A DNA stretch of 64,000 nucleotides from Micromonospora sp. RP3T (GTDB lineage: Bacteria; Actinomycetota; Actinomycetes; Mycobacteriales; Micromonosporaceae), in assembly GCF_003027925.1 (NCBI RefSeq), contig NZ_PYPS01000027.1, forward strand, positions 39,834-103,833, written 5' to 3'. The notes under the pieces were generated by a model, which saw only the letters and a program-made list of their open reading frames with translations, made no database searches and was not told the origin of the DNA. The position numbers and the translations under genes are program-made. Below, piece after piece: positions 1-6,442 of the stretch (position 1 is the stretch's first letter; every line of letters starts with the position of its first letter).

Positions 1-1952
1 GCGCGGGCTGGAGTGGCCGGCCCGGGCTTGCCGGCCACCGCGACGGCCGGGACTGGTCCACGGCCTTTCGCCTGGTCGGTCTCGACGTGATCGACCCGCC
101 GAGCGACGACGGACCCGGGGCCAGGGCCGCGCGGGTCACCGTGCGGGCGGCGGACCCGGGCGCGGAGTTGAGCCTGACGATCGAGATCACGCTGGACCCG
201 GCGGGGGTGCTGACGCTGCGGCACCGGCTGCGCAACGACGGCGACGGCCGCTACGAGCTGCGCGAGCTGACCCCCGTGCTGCCGGTGCCGGCGGTCGCCA
301 CCGAGCTGCTCGACCTGACCGGGCGCTGGTGCCGGGAACGCGAGCCGCAGCGGCACCCGTGGCCGATGGGCGCCTGGGTCCGCGAGGGGCGGCACGGCCG
401 CACCGGACACGACGCCACGTTGCTGCTGGTGGCCGGCACGCCCGGCTTCGGCTTCGGGCACGGCGAGGTGTGGGCGGTGCACACCGCGTGGAGCGGCGAC
501 CACGTCACGGTGGCCGAGCGTCGCCCCACCGGCGAGGCCACGCTGGGTGGCGGGGAGCTGCTCGCGCCCGGCGAGATCGTGCTCGGGCCCGGCGAGGAGT
601 ACGCCACGCCGCTGCTGTACGCGGTCCGGTCGGCGGACGGGCTGGACGGGCTCAGCCACGCGCTGCACACCCACCTGCGGGCCCGGCCGGGTCATCCGCG
701 CACGCCGCGCCCGGTGACGCTGAACGTGTGGGAGGCGGTCTACTTCGACCACGACCTGGACCGGCTGCGGGCGCTCGCCGACCGGGCCGCCGAGGTGGGC
801 GTGGAACGCTTCGTGCTCGACGACGGCTGGTTCCGCGGCCGGCGGCACGACCTGGCCGGGCTCGGCGACTGGTGGGTCGACGAGCAGGTCTGGCCGGGCG
901 GGCTGCAACCCCTCGTCGACCACGTACGCGGGCACGGCATGCAGTTCGGGCTCTGGGTCGAACCGGAGATGGTCAATCCCGACTCCGACCTGTTCCGCGC
1001 CCACCCCGACTGGGTGCTCCAGGCGCCGGGCCGGCTGCCGCCGTCGTGGCGGCACCAGCAGGTGCTCGACCTGGCCCACCCGGACGCGTACGCGTACCTG
1101 CGCGACCGGCTCGACGCGGTGTTGAGCGGGCACGACGGCATCGCGTACCTCAAGTGGGACCACAACCGTGACCTCACCGAGGCCGGGCACGGCGGCCGTC
1201 CCGGCGTGCACGGGCAGACCGTGGCGGTCTACCGCCTGCTGGACGAGCTGCGCGCCCGGCACCCCGGCCTGGAGATCGAGAGCTGCTCGTCCGGCGGCGC
1301 CCGGGTCGACCTGGAGATCCTGCGCCACACCGACCGGGTCTGGGCCAGCGACTGCAACGACGCGCTGGAACGGCTGACCGTGCAGCGCTGGACCGGGCTG
1401 CTGCTGCCGCCGGAGCTGATCGGCACGCACATCGGGCCGGAGCGCTCGCACACCACGCACCGCGTGCACGACCTGGGCTTCCGGGCGGTCACCGCGCTCT
1501 TCGGCCACCACGGCATCGAGTGGGACATCGCCGCGATCGACGCGTCCACGCGGGCCGAACTGGCCGCCTGGGTGGCACTGCACAAGCGGCTGCGCCCGCT
1601 GCTGCACGGCGGGCGGGTGGTCCGGGTCGACCACCCGGACCCGGCCGTGCAGGCCCACGGCGTGGTCGCCCACGACCGCTCCCGGGCGGTGTACGCGGTC
1701 AGCCGCGTCGCCACCTCCGTCGCCCAGGTGCCCGGCGCGGTGCGGCTGCCGGGGCTGGACCCGACGCGGCGCTATCTGGTGCGCCCGCCGGCCGGGGTGC
1801 CGGAGCCGGCGCTGTTGGAGCTGGCCCCGCCGGGTTGGCTGGCGTCCGGCGCCGGGGTGACGCTGCCCGGGTCGGTGCTCGGGACGGTCGGCCTGCACCT
1901 GCCGGCCCTGCACCCGGAGCAGGCGCTGCTGTGGGAGGTCACCGCCGCCTGA
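1..1952 (+). CDS. alpha-galactosidase, GH36 family (5' end outside window)
   Basis: The frame is open from base 3 with no stop, and the first visible residues (GWSGRPGLAGHRDGRDWS) resemble the N-terminal region of GH36 enzymes, so the gene begins upstream; the GTG at 87 is internal. About 649 residues are visible against a usual length near 700. Catalytic landmarks are KWDHNRD (nucleophile Asp codon 1158-1160), the ESCSSGG loop, and ASDCNDALER (likely acid/base Asp codon 1350-1352). GH36 enzymes hydrolyse terminal alpha-1,6-galactose from melibiose, raffinose or galactomannan oligosaccharides. No signal peptide can be judged because the start is missing. A galactomannan role would suit the beta-mannanase at 8.8 kb, but that link is inference. 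It ends 3 bp from the convergent HxlR gene. Confidence 0.9.
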   Translation, partial: AGWSGRPGLAGHRDGRDWSTAFRLVGLDVIDPPSDDGPGARAARVTVRAADPGAELSLTIEITLDPAGVLTLRHRLRNDGDGRYELRELTPVLPVPAVATELLDLTGRWCREREPQRHPWPMGAWVREGRHGRTGHDATLLLVAGTPGFGFGHGEVWAVHTAWSGDHVTVAERRPTGEATLGGGELLAPGEIVLGPGEEYATPLLYAVRSADGLDGLSHALHTHLRARPGHPRTPRPVTLNVWEAVYFDHDLDRLRALADRAAEVGVERFVLDDGWFRGRRHDLAGLGDWWVDEQVWPGGLQPLVDHVRGHGMQFGLWVEPEMVNPDSDLFRAHPDWVLQAPGRLPPSWRHQQVLDLAHPDAYAYLRDRLDAVLSGHDGIAYLKWDHNRDLTEAGHGGRPGVHGQTVAVYRLLDELRARHPGLEIESCSSGGARVDLEILRHTDRVWASDCNDALERLTVQRWTGLLLPPELIGTHIGPERSHTTHRVHDLGFRAVTALFGHHGIEWDIAAIDASTRAELAAWVALHKRLRPLLHGGRVVRVDHPDPAVQAHGVVAHDRSRAVYAVSRVATSVAQVPGAVRLPGLDPTRRYLVRPPAGVPEPALLELAPPGWLASGAGVTLPGSVLGTVGLHLPALHPEQALLWEVTAA

Positions 1953-1955
1953 CCG

Positions 1956-2333
1956 TCACTCCCCCGCGGCGTCGAACGCCCGCCGGGCCTGCTCGATCCG
2001 GGGCATCTGCGCGTCGGCCCATTCGAGGAGCACGTCGATCGGCGCGCGCAACGTCTTGCCCAACGGGGTGATCCGGTACTCCACCGCGACCGGGCGGGTC
2101 GCCACGACGAGGCGTTCGACGATGCCGTTGCGTTCCAGCCGTCGCAGCGTCGCGGTCAGCGACTTCTGCGTCACCGCCGGGATCGCCCGGCGCAGCTCGT
2201 TGAAGCGGCACGGCCGCTCGCACAGCTCGTTGAGGACGCTGAGCGACCACTTGTCCAGCACCTGGTCGAGCAGCTCGCGGTGCGGCGCGTCGATCCGCAG
2301 CTCACCGGTCCGCGGGGTGGTGGTATCGCGCAT
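1956..2333 (-). CDS. HxlR-family winged-helix regulator
   Basis: A 125-residue protein with a single HxlR/DUF24 domain: a conserved 'DKWSLSVLNELCERPCRFNEL' type helix-turn-helix, then the wing 'LTATLRRLERNGIVERLV' and 'EYRITPLGKTL'. HxlR proteins are dimeric DNA-binding regulators, often of redox or aldehyde-responsive genes. I start it at the ATG at 2333, which has AAGGAG ten bases upstream; an in-frame TTG at 2366 would add 11 residues but lacks such a site. It is divergent from the RidA-like gene, with a short AT-rich region between them, so it probably controls that gene and itself. No sensing cysteine is obvious apart from the paired Cys near ELCERPC. Confidence 0.88.
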   Translation of the reverse strand: MRDTTTPRTGELRIDAPHRELLDQVLDKWSLSVLNELCERPCRFNELRRAIPAVTQKSLTATLRRLERNGIVERLVVATRPVAVEYRITPLGKTLRAPIDVLLEWADAQMPRIEQARRAFDAAGE

Positions 2334-2411
2334 GAAACCAGGTCTCCTTGAAGTGTCCTCCGTCAACTAGGTATCAATAGTAAACCGGAGTTCGCACACC
2401 GAGGAGCAACC
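2334..2411. promoter_or_regulatory. divergent promoter/operator between HxlR and RidA genes
   Basis: A 78-bp spacer with a strikingly AT-rich core at about 2365-2386. The core contains ACTA-N8-TAGT (2366-2381), a candidate operator. The leftward strand has a TACTAT element suitable as a -10 for the HxlR gene. A GAGGAGCAACC ribosome-binding site precedes the ATG at 2412. Confidence 0.5.
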
Positions 2412-2822
2412 ATGTCTGTCACCCGCTTCAGCCCCGACGGCCTTCAGCCGCACACGCCCTACCACCACGTGGCGGTGGCCACCGGGGCTCGACACATCCA
2501 CGTCAGCGGGCAGATCGCCCGACTGGGCGACGGCACGCCCGTCGCACCGGGCGACCTCAGCGGGCAGGTCGCGCAGGTGCTGCGGAACACCGGCCGCGCC
2601 CTCACCGGCGCCGACGCCTCCTTCGACGACGTGGTCCGGTTGACCTTCTACGTCACCGGATGGCAGCCCGAGCTGATCGGCCCGTTCATGGCCGGGATCG
2701 AGTCGGTCGCCGAGGAGCTCGGCCTGCCCCGCCCCCTGCCGCCCGCGTCGCTGATCGGGGTGGACCGCCTCTTCGAGCCCGACGTGCTCGTCGAACTGGA
2801 GACGACCGCGGTCGCGCGGTGA
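2412..2822 (+). CDS. RidA/YjgF-family protein lacking the catalytic arginine
   Basis: A 136-residue RidA-fold protein (YjgF/YER057c/UK114), normally a cytoplasmic trimer. Canonical RidA deaminates reactive enamines and imines using the Arg in a PARS motif. Here the aligned stretch reads PPASLIGVDRL, so the Arg position is Ala, placing the protein with RidA subfamilies of unknown activity. The downstream Glu (VELETTAV) is kept. Start is the ATG with GAGGAG nearby. Divergent from an HxlR regulator, its probable controller. A classical 2-aminoacrylate deaminase role is doubtful. Confidence 0.85.
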   Translation: MSVTRFSPDGLQPHTPYHHVAVATGARHIHVSGQIARLGDGTPVAPGDLSGQVAQVLRNTGRALTGADASFDDVVRLTFYVTGWQPELIGPFMAGIESVAEELGLPRPLPPASLIGVDRLFEPDVLVELETTAVAR

Positions 2823-2849
2823 AACTCTTCACCGGAGACCGGCGACGGA

Positions 2850-2877
2850 TGTCGAGAACCGGGGTGGTGGCTTCTAC
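2850..2877 (+). promoter_or_regulatory. candidate ECF42-type promoter
   Basis: TGTCGA at 2850-2855 is followed after 18 bp by CTAC at 2874-2877, about 50 bp before the DGPF gene start. ECF42 sigma factors are reported to use a TGTCGA -35 and a CGWC-like -10 ahead of their linked DGPF genes. The -35 is exact and the -10 differs at one base. This suggests autoregulation of the sigma operon. Confidence 0.5.
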
Positions 2878-2925
2878 CCGAGCGTGGAAGCACCGACAAT
2901 CGGTGCTCGGCGTGAGGAGCGAATC

Positions 2926-3327
2926 GTGAAGTACATGCTGCTGATGCAGTTCAGCGCCGCCGGGACCGACTTCCCGCCGGTCGACACCTGGACCCCGGAG
3001 GAGTTCCGGGCGCACCTCGACTTCATGGGGGAGGTCAACGCCAAGCTCGTGGCCGACGGCGAGTTCGTGCAGGGCGAAGGGCTGGGCGGCCCGCAGCAGG
3101 CCCGGATCGTGCGGGCCGGCGGGAACGGCGCGCCGGTGATCACCGAAGGGCCGTTCGCGGAGACGAAGGAGTTCCTGGCCGGCTTCTGGATCGTCGACTG
3201 CGAGACGCCGCAGCGGGCGATCGAGATCGCCGCGTTCATCTCCACCGCACCCGGCCCGGGCGGGCGACCGCTGCGCATGCCGATCGAGGTGCACCCGGTG
3301 ATGTCCGGCCCGCCGCAGGAGATGTGA
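2926..3327 (+). CDS. DGPF/YCII-domain protein (ECF42 partner)
   Basis: A 133-residue protein of the YCII/DGPF family, an alpha-beta barrel fold with an ITEGPFAETKE motif that is the DGPF signature with D replaced by E. Start is the GTG at 2926, preceded by GTGAGGAGC; an upstream ATG in frame at 2884 lacks a comparable site. The gene overlaps the sigma factor start by four bases (GTGA), so the two are translationally coupled. DGPF proteins are typical targets and neighbours of ECF42 sigma factors; their biochemical role is unsettled. Confidence 0.9.
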   Translation: MKYMLLMQFSAAGTDFPPVDTWTPEEFRAHLDFMGEVNAKLVADGEFVQGEGLGGPQQARIVRAGGNGAPVITEGPFAETKEFLAGFWIVDCETPQRAIEIAAFISTAPGPGGRPLRMPIEVHPVMSGPPQEM

Positions 3328-4577
3328 CACTGGCCGACCACACCGTCGAGGACCTGCTGCGCGAGCTGGCGCCGCAGGTCCTCGGCGTGCTCGCCCGCCG
3401 GTTCGGTGACTTCGCCACCGCCGAGGACGCGGTCCAGGAGGCGCTGCTCGCGGCGAGCCGGCAGTGGCCGGTCGAGGGGCTGCCGGAGCATCCGCGCGGC
3501 TGGCTCACGCGGGTCGCGTACCGGCGGATGATCGAGTTGGTGCGGGCCGAGACGGCGCGACGGGACCGGGAGGACCGCGCGGCCCGGCGCTCCGGCGACG
3601 ACCGGCGGACCGCACCGGCGGCCGACGAGCCGTTGACCGGCGACCGGGACGACACGCTGGTGCTGCTCTTCCTCTGCTGCCACCCTTCACTGACCACGCC
3701 GTCGGCGATCGCGCTGACGCTCCGCGCGGTGGGTGGCCTGAGCACCGCCGAGATCGCCCGCGCGTTCCTGGTGCCCGAGGCCACCATGGCGCAGCGGATC
3801 AGCCGGGCCAAGCAGCGCATCCGCGATTCCGGCCTGCCGTTCCGGCTGCCTGAGCCGGCCGATCGGCAGGCCCGGCTCGCCGCCGTGCTGCACATGCTCT
3901 ACCTGATCTTCACCGAGGGGCACACCGCGAGCCTCGGCGACGACCTGCGGCGGGTCGACCTCTGCGAGGAGGCGATCCGGTTGGCCCGGGAGATGCATCG
4001 GCTGCTGCCCGGCGACAGCGAGGTGACCGGGCTGCTCGCCCTGATGCTGCTCACCGACGCCCGCGCCGCCGCCCGGACCGGCCCGGCCGGGGAGCTGATC
4101 CCGCTGGCCGAGCAGGACCGGTCCCGCTGGGACGCCGCCGCCATCGCCGAGGGCACCGCGCTGGTCACCGACGCGATGACCCGGGGGCCGGTCGGGCCGT
4201 ACCAGCTCCAGGCCGCCGTCGCCGCGCTGCACGACGAGGCGCCGACCGCGACGGCCACCGACTGGCCGCAGGTCCTCGCGCTCTATCGCGTGCTGGAACG
4301 GCTCACCGGCAGCCCGGTGGTGGCGTTGAACCGCGCGGTGGCGACCGCCATGGTGCACGGCCCGACCGCCGGACTGGCGGCGCTCGCCGACCTGGCCGGC
4401 GATCCCCGGCTGGCCGGCTCACACCGGCTCGACGCGGCCCGCGCCCACCTGCACGAGATGGCCGGCGACCACGACGCCGCGGCAACCCACTACCGCGCCG
4501 CCGCCGCGAGAACCACCAGCCGCCCCGAACAGGAGTACCTGCTGACCCGCGCCGCCCGCCTGCTCCACCCTCGTTGA
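3324..4577 (+). CDS. ECF42-group RNA polymerase sigma factor with C-terminal extension
   Basis: A 417-residue protein. The first ~175 residues hold sigma region 2 (FGDFATAEDAVQEALLAA, HPRGWLTRVAYRRMIE) and region 4 (LSTAEIARAFLVPEATMAQRI). A long C-terminal extension (about 185-417) matches the DUF6596/TPR-like part found in ECF42 sigma factors, which lack a classical anti-sigma factor and depend on this extension. Start GTG overlaps the DGPF stop by four bases. Role: redirecting RNA polymerase to DGPF-type promoters, probably including its own at 2850. It ends 78 bp before a convergent membrane-protein gene, with a large inverted repeat between. Confidence 0.93.
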   Translation: MTLADHTVEDLLRELAPQVLGVLARRFGDFATAEDAVQEALLAASRQWPVEGLPEHPRGWLTRVAYRRMIELVRAETARRDREDRAARRSGDDRRTAPAADEPLTGDRDDTLVLLFLCCHPSLTTPSAIALTLRAVGGLSTAEIARAFLVPEATMAQRISRAKQRIRDSGLPFRLPEPADRQARLAAVLHMLYLIFTEGHTASLGDDLRRVDLCEEAIRLAREMHRLLPGDSEVTGLLALMLLTDARAAARTGPAGELIPLAEQDRSRWDAAAIAEGTALVTDAMTRGPVGPYQLQAAVAALHDEAPTATATDWPQVLALYRVLERLTGSPVVALNRAVATAMVHGPTAGLAALADLAGDPRLAGSHRLDAARAHLHEMAGDHDAAATHYRAAAARTTSRPEQEYLLTRAARLLHPR

Positions 4578-4600
4578 CCCCCACCGCCGGCCCGCCTTCG

Positions 4601-4658
4601 TTGATCAAGGAGTTTGCGTCGGCATCCGCCCGGTTCGTGACGCGAACTCCTTGGTCAA
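4601..4658. terminator. inverted repeat between convergent genes (bidirectional terminator-like)
   Basis: Arms at 4601-4620 (TTGATCAAGGAGTTTGCGTC) and 4639-4658 (GACGCGAACTCCTTGGTCAA) pair at 18 of 20 positions around an 18-base loop. The right arm covers the stop codon of the leftward gene. Position suggests a two-way terminator; the TTGATCAAGGAGTT sequence also looks like a dispersed actinomycete repeat, which I cannot confirm here. Confidence 0.6.
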
Positions 4659-5224
4659 CTCGTGTGCGCGGTGGTGTCGCGGAGGGCGAGGGCGACGGTG
4701 GCGAACAGGGCGGCGCCGCAGCCGACGCCGGAGATCAGGCCGACCGTGGCGGCGGTGGCGCCGAGGGCGTGGGCGAGGAAGCCGGCCACGCCCAGTGCGG
4801 TCATCACCGCGCCGAGCCAGTGGTAGCGCGGCATCCGCCACACCGCCGCCAGGCCGAAGAAGTGCACGCCCACCACCACCGCGACCCAGGCCACCGACAC
4901 GGCGGGCCGGTCGAACACGTTGTTGATCACGGCGAGGCCGCCGAAGAGCGCGACCGCCTCCACCGCCACCACGATCCAGTAGCGGCGGTCCATGAACCCC
5001 GCCGCCTCCGGTCCCTGCGCGCCGGACGGGGCCTGCCGGGCCACCCGGAACAGGCCGACCAGGAGCAGCGCGGCCACCAGCAGGCCGGCGATCCGCAGCA
5101 CCAGCGGCCAGGGCGCGGGCAGGCCGCCGCTGTTCACCATGACGAAGACGGTCCCGAACGAGATCGCCACGAGTGAGCCGATCACCAGCCCCGACGGTCG
5201 TCCCCTGGTCCCCGGCGTGCTCAT
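4655..5224 (-). CDS. six-helix membrane protein, function unknown
   Basis: A 189-residue protein I do not recognise. It has about six hydrophobic segments (roughly residues 13-31, 41-60, 84-102, 112-131, 137-158, 160-181), with a short polar loop around 61-82, and no signal peptide or catalytic motif. Start ATG has GGGAGGGG eight bases upstream. It lies 78 bp downstream of three overlapping tiny genes on the same strand and might be co-transcribed with them. Confidence 0.7.
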   Translation of the reverse strand: MSTPGTRGRPSGLVIGSLVAISFGTVFVMVNSGGLPAPWPLVLRIAGLLVAALLLVGLFRVARQAPSGAQGPEAAGFMDRRYWIVVAVEAVALFGGLAVINNVFDRPAVSVAWVAVVVGVHFFGLAAVWRMPRYHWLGAVMTALGVAGFLAHALGATAATVGLISGVGCGAALFATVALALRDTTAHTS

Positions 5225-5302
5225 CGCGTCCCCTCCCGACGGTCGCGCGCCGCCCGGTCGGCCCGACGCGCGCCAGATCGTACGGCAGGCCGGCCGGCTC
5301 GG

Positions 5303-5476
5303 TCAGATCGAGCGGCGAGCGACGCGTGGGCTGGTGGACGGCCGAAGGTGCTTCTCCTTGTGCTGCCGCACCATCTCGTCCCACACCTCCTGTGGGAAGT
5401 CCGGATCCGGCGGTATCCATCGGTGCGAGTTGTCCGAGTAGTGGAACTTCTCGTCTCCGCGCTCGATCCGGCTCAT
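5303..5476 (-). CDS. 57-residue acidic/aromatic hypothetical protein
   Basis: Third gene of a tightly packed set of tiny genes. The ATG at 5476 overlaps the preceding stop by four bases (ATGA). The product is hydrophilic, rich in His, Asp, Trp and Pro at the front (HYSDNSHRWIPPDPDFP) and basic at the end (RPSTSPRVARRSI). No known domain is recognised. The overlap with its neighbour and its compositional contrast to random high-GC frames support it as real. It may extend as far as 5764 as an open frame, but the upstream part overlaps the previous gene and looks like a shadow. Confidence 0.6.
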   Translation of the reverse strand: MSRIERGDEKFHYSDNSHRWIPPDPDFPQEVWDEMVRQHKEKHLRPSTSPRVARRSI

Positions 5477-5691
5477 CGCAGCCAGCCGAGAAAGCGACGA
5501 TGGAGGGCGGTCGGCGAGGCGCTGGCCATGTCCTGTGTGGCGGACACCAGGCGCGAGGCCAGGTAGAGGGCGAGGGACAACGGCGCCTGGTCGTACTCGG
5601 CCCGCAGCTCCTGACGACGGATGGGGCAGGGCCACGGGCGCTGGCATCCGGAGCAGTGCCAGCGGGGCATGACCGGGTCGTGTGCGGTCAC
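5473..5691 (-). CDS. 72-residue CxxC protein, possible zinc-binding
   Basis: Second gene of the tiny operon, GTG start at 5691 with GGGGAGGAG just upstream and a GTGA overlap with the preceding gene. The N-terminal part has WHCSGCQRPWPCPIRR, a CxxC plus a further Cys that could bind a metal; the rest is amphipathic helix ending in LHRRFLGWLR. Similar small 'CSGCGRPWPC' proteins occur in actinomycetes without assigned function. It is translationally coupled at both ends, so the three products are likely made in fixed ratio. Confidence 0.65.
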   Translation of the reverse strand: MTAHDPVMPRWHCSGCQRPWPCPIRRQELRAEYDQAPLSLALYLASRLVSATQDMASASPTALHRRFLGWLR

Positions 5692-5873
5692 CTCTCCTCC
5701 CCTGGCCAGTGCGCGCGCTTGATCGGGAGGTGATGTCTTGCCCGGCACGGCAGGTCGGATCCACAGCGGCAGACCCTGCACCACCTGGTCCACGACCACA
5801 CCGGCCGATGTCGTCGGGCGAAGGTCAGCGCCGCCGCGATCACGTATTGGTCGTAGGTGACGTGCCCACGCAT
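5688..5873 (-). CDS. 61-residue Cys-rich protein
   Basis: First gene of the tiny operon. ATG at 5873 is preceded by GGAGGAG at good distance. The sequence has a helical N-terminus with tyrosines and a WCRVCRCGSDLPCRARHH segment, four Cys plus two His, which looks like a small metal-binding knuckle. No family recognised. It reads away from a GntR gene, with a shared regulatory spacer of about 100 bp. An ATG 21 bases upstream (5894) is possible but lacks a ribosome-binding site. Confidence 0.6.
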   Translation of the reverse strand: MRGHVTYDQYVIAAALTFARRHRPVWSWTRWCRVCRCGSDLPCRARHHLPIKRAHWPGEER

Positions 5874-5901
5874 GTCGCGCTCCTCCGTCAGCAAACCGCA
5901 A

Positions 5902-5974
5902 GTGACTTCACTCTAAGTGCTGTATTGATGTAAACACAACAGCCTGACAGCATGAAGTCACCTAGCGTGCGGGC
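5902..5974. promoter_or_regulatory. divergent promoter with 9-bp inverted operator
   Basis: GTGACTTCA at 5902-5910 and TGAAGTCAC at 5953-5961 are exact inverted copies 42 bp apart, flanking an AT-richer core (TGTATTGATGTAAACACAAC). TAGCGT at 5963-5968 lies six bases before the GntR GTG, so the right copy sits between -35 and -10 of a leaderless GntR promoter; the left copy faces the tiny-gene operon. This looks like an autoregulatory GntR operator pair allowing DNA looping. Confidence 0.6.
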
Positions 5975-6388
5975 GTGAGCGATGAGAGCGGCTTCGATCC
6001 CGATGTCGCCACCTGGAAGCAACTCGCGGACCGGCTTCGGCAGGCCATCCGTTCAGGCCGGCTTGCTCCTGGTCAGCGAGTTCCAACCGAACTGAGCCTC
6101 ACCCAGGAATACCAACTCAGCCGACTCACGGTCCGCCGCGCGCTCCAGCAACTGCGAAGCGAGGGCCTGATCGTGGTCGTACAGAGTCGAGGAACATTCG
6201 TCCGGGGCGAGCGGGAGCGCACCACCGTCACCGTGGGCAAGGGCGACCAGGTGCAGGCGCGGATGCCCGATCCGGAAGAACGACGCCGGTACGCCCTCCA
6301 CGAGGGCGAGCCCGTCATCGTGGTGACGAGAACGAACGGCAACGTCGAGGCGTACGGGGCGCACAGCGTGACCGTCGTGGGAGCCTGA
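5975..6388 (+). CDS. short GntR-family regulator
   Basis: A 137-residue protein with an N-terminal GntR winged helix (TWKQLADRLRQAIRSG, PTELSLTQEYQLSRLTVRRAL, SRGTFV; residues ~10-76) and a short C-terminal tail (~80-137) that is far smaller than FadR or UTRA effector domains. Start is a leaderless GTG. Such compact GntR proteins are common next to accessory regions in actinomycetes and in integrative elements (KorSA-like), but no transfer or integration gene is present here. Likely represses itself and the divergent tiny-gene operon through the 9-bp inverted repeat. Confidence 0.85.
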   Translation: MSDESGFDPDVATWKQLADRLRQAIRSGRLAPGQRVPTELSLTQEYQLSRLTVRRALQQLRSEGLIVVVQSRGTFVRGERERTTVTVGKGDQVQARMPDPEERRRYALHEGEPVIVVTRTNGNVEAYGAHSVTVVGA

Positions 6389-6430
6389 CGACCTCACCCG
6401 GTCCGCCTGTTGCCGGTTGATGACAGTGGG

Positions 6431-6442
6431 TACGGTGCGGTG
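6431..6442 (+). promoter_or_regulatory. leaderless -10 region of the STAND gene
   Basis: TACGGT at 6431-6436 lies six bases before the GTG at 6443, with no ribosome-binding site. The same geometry recurs before several other genes in the window and decides this start. Confidence 0.45.
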
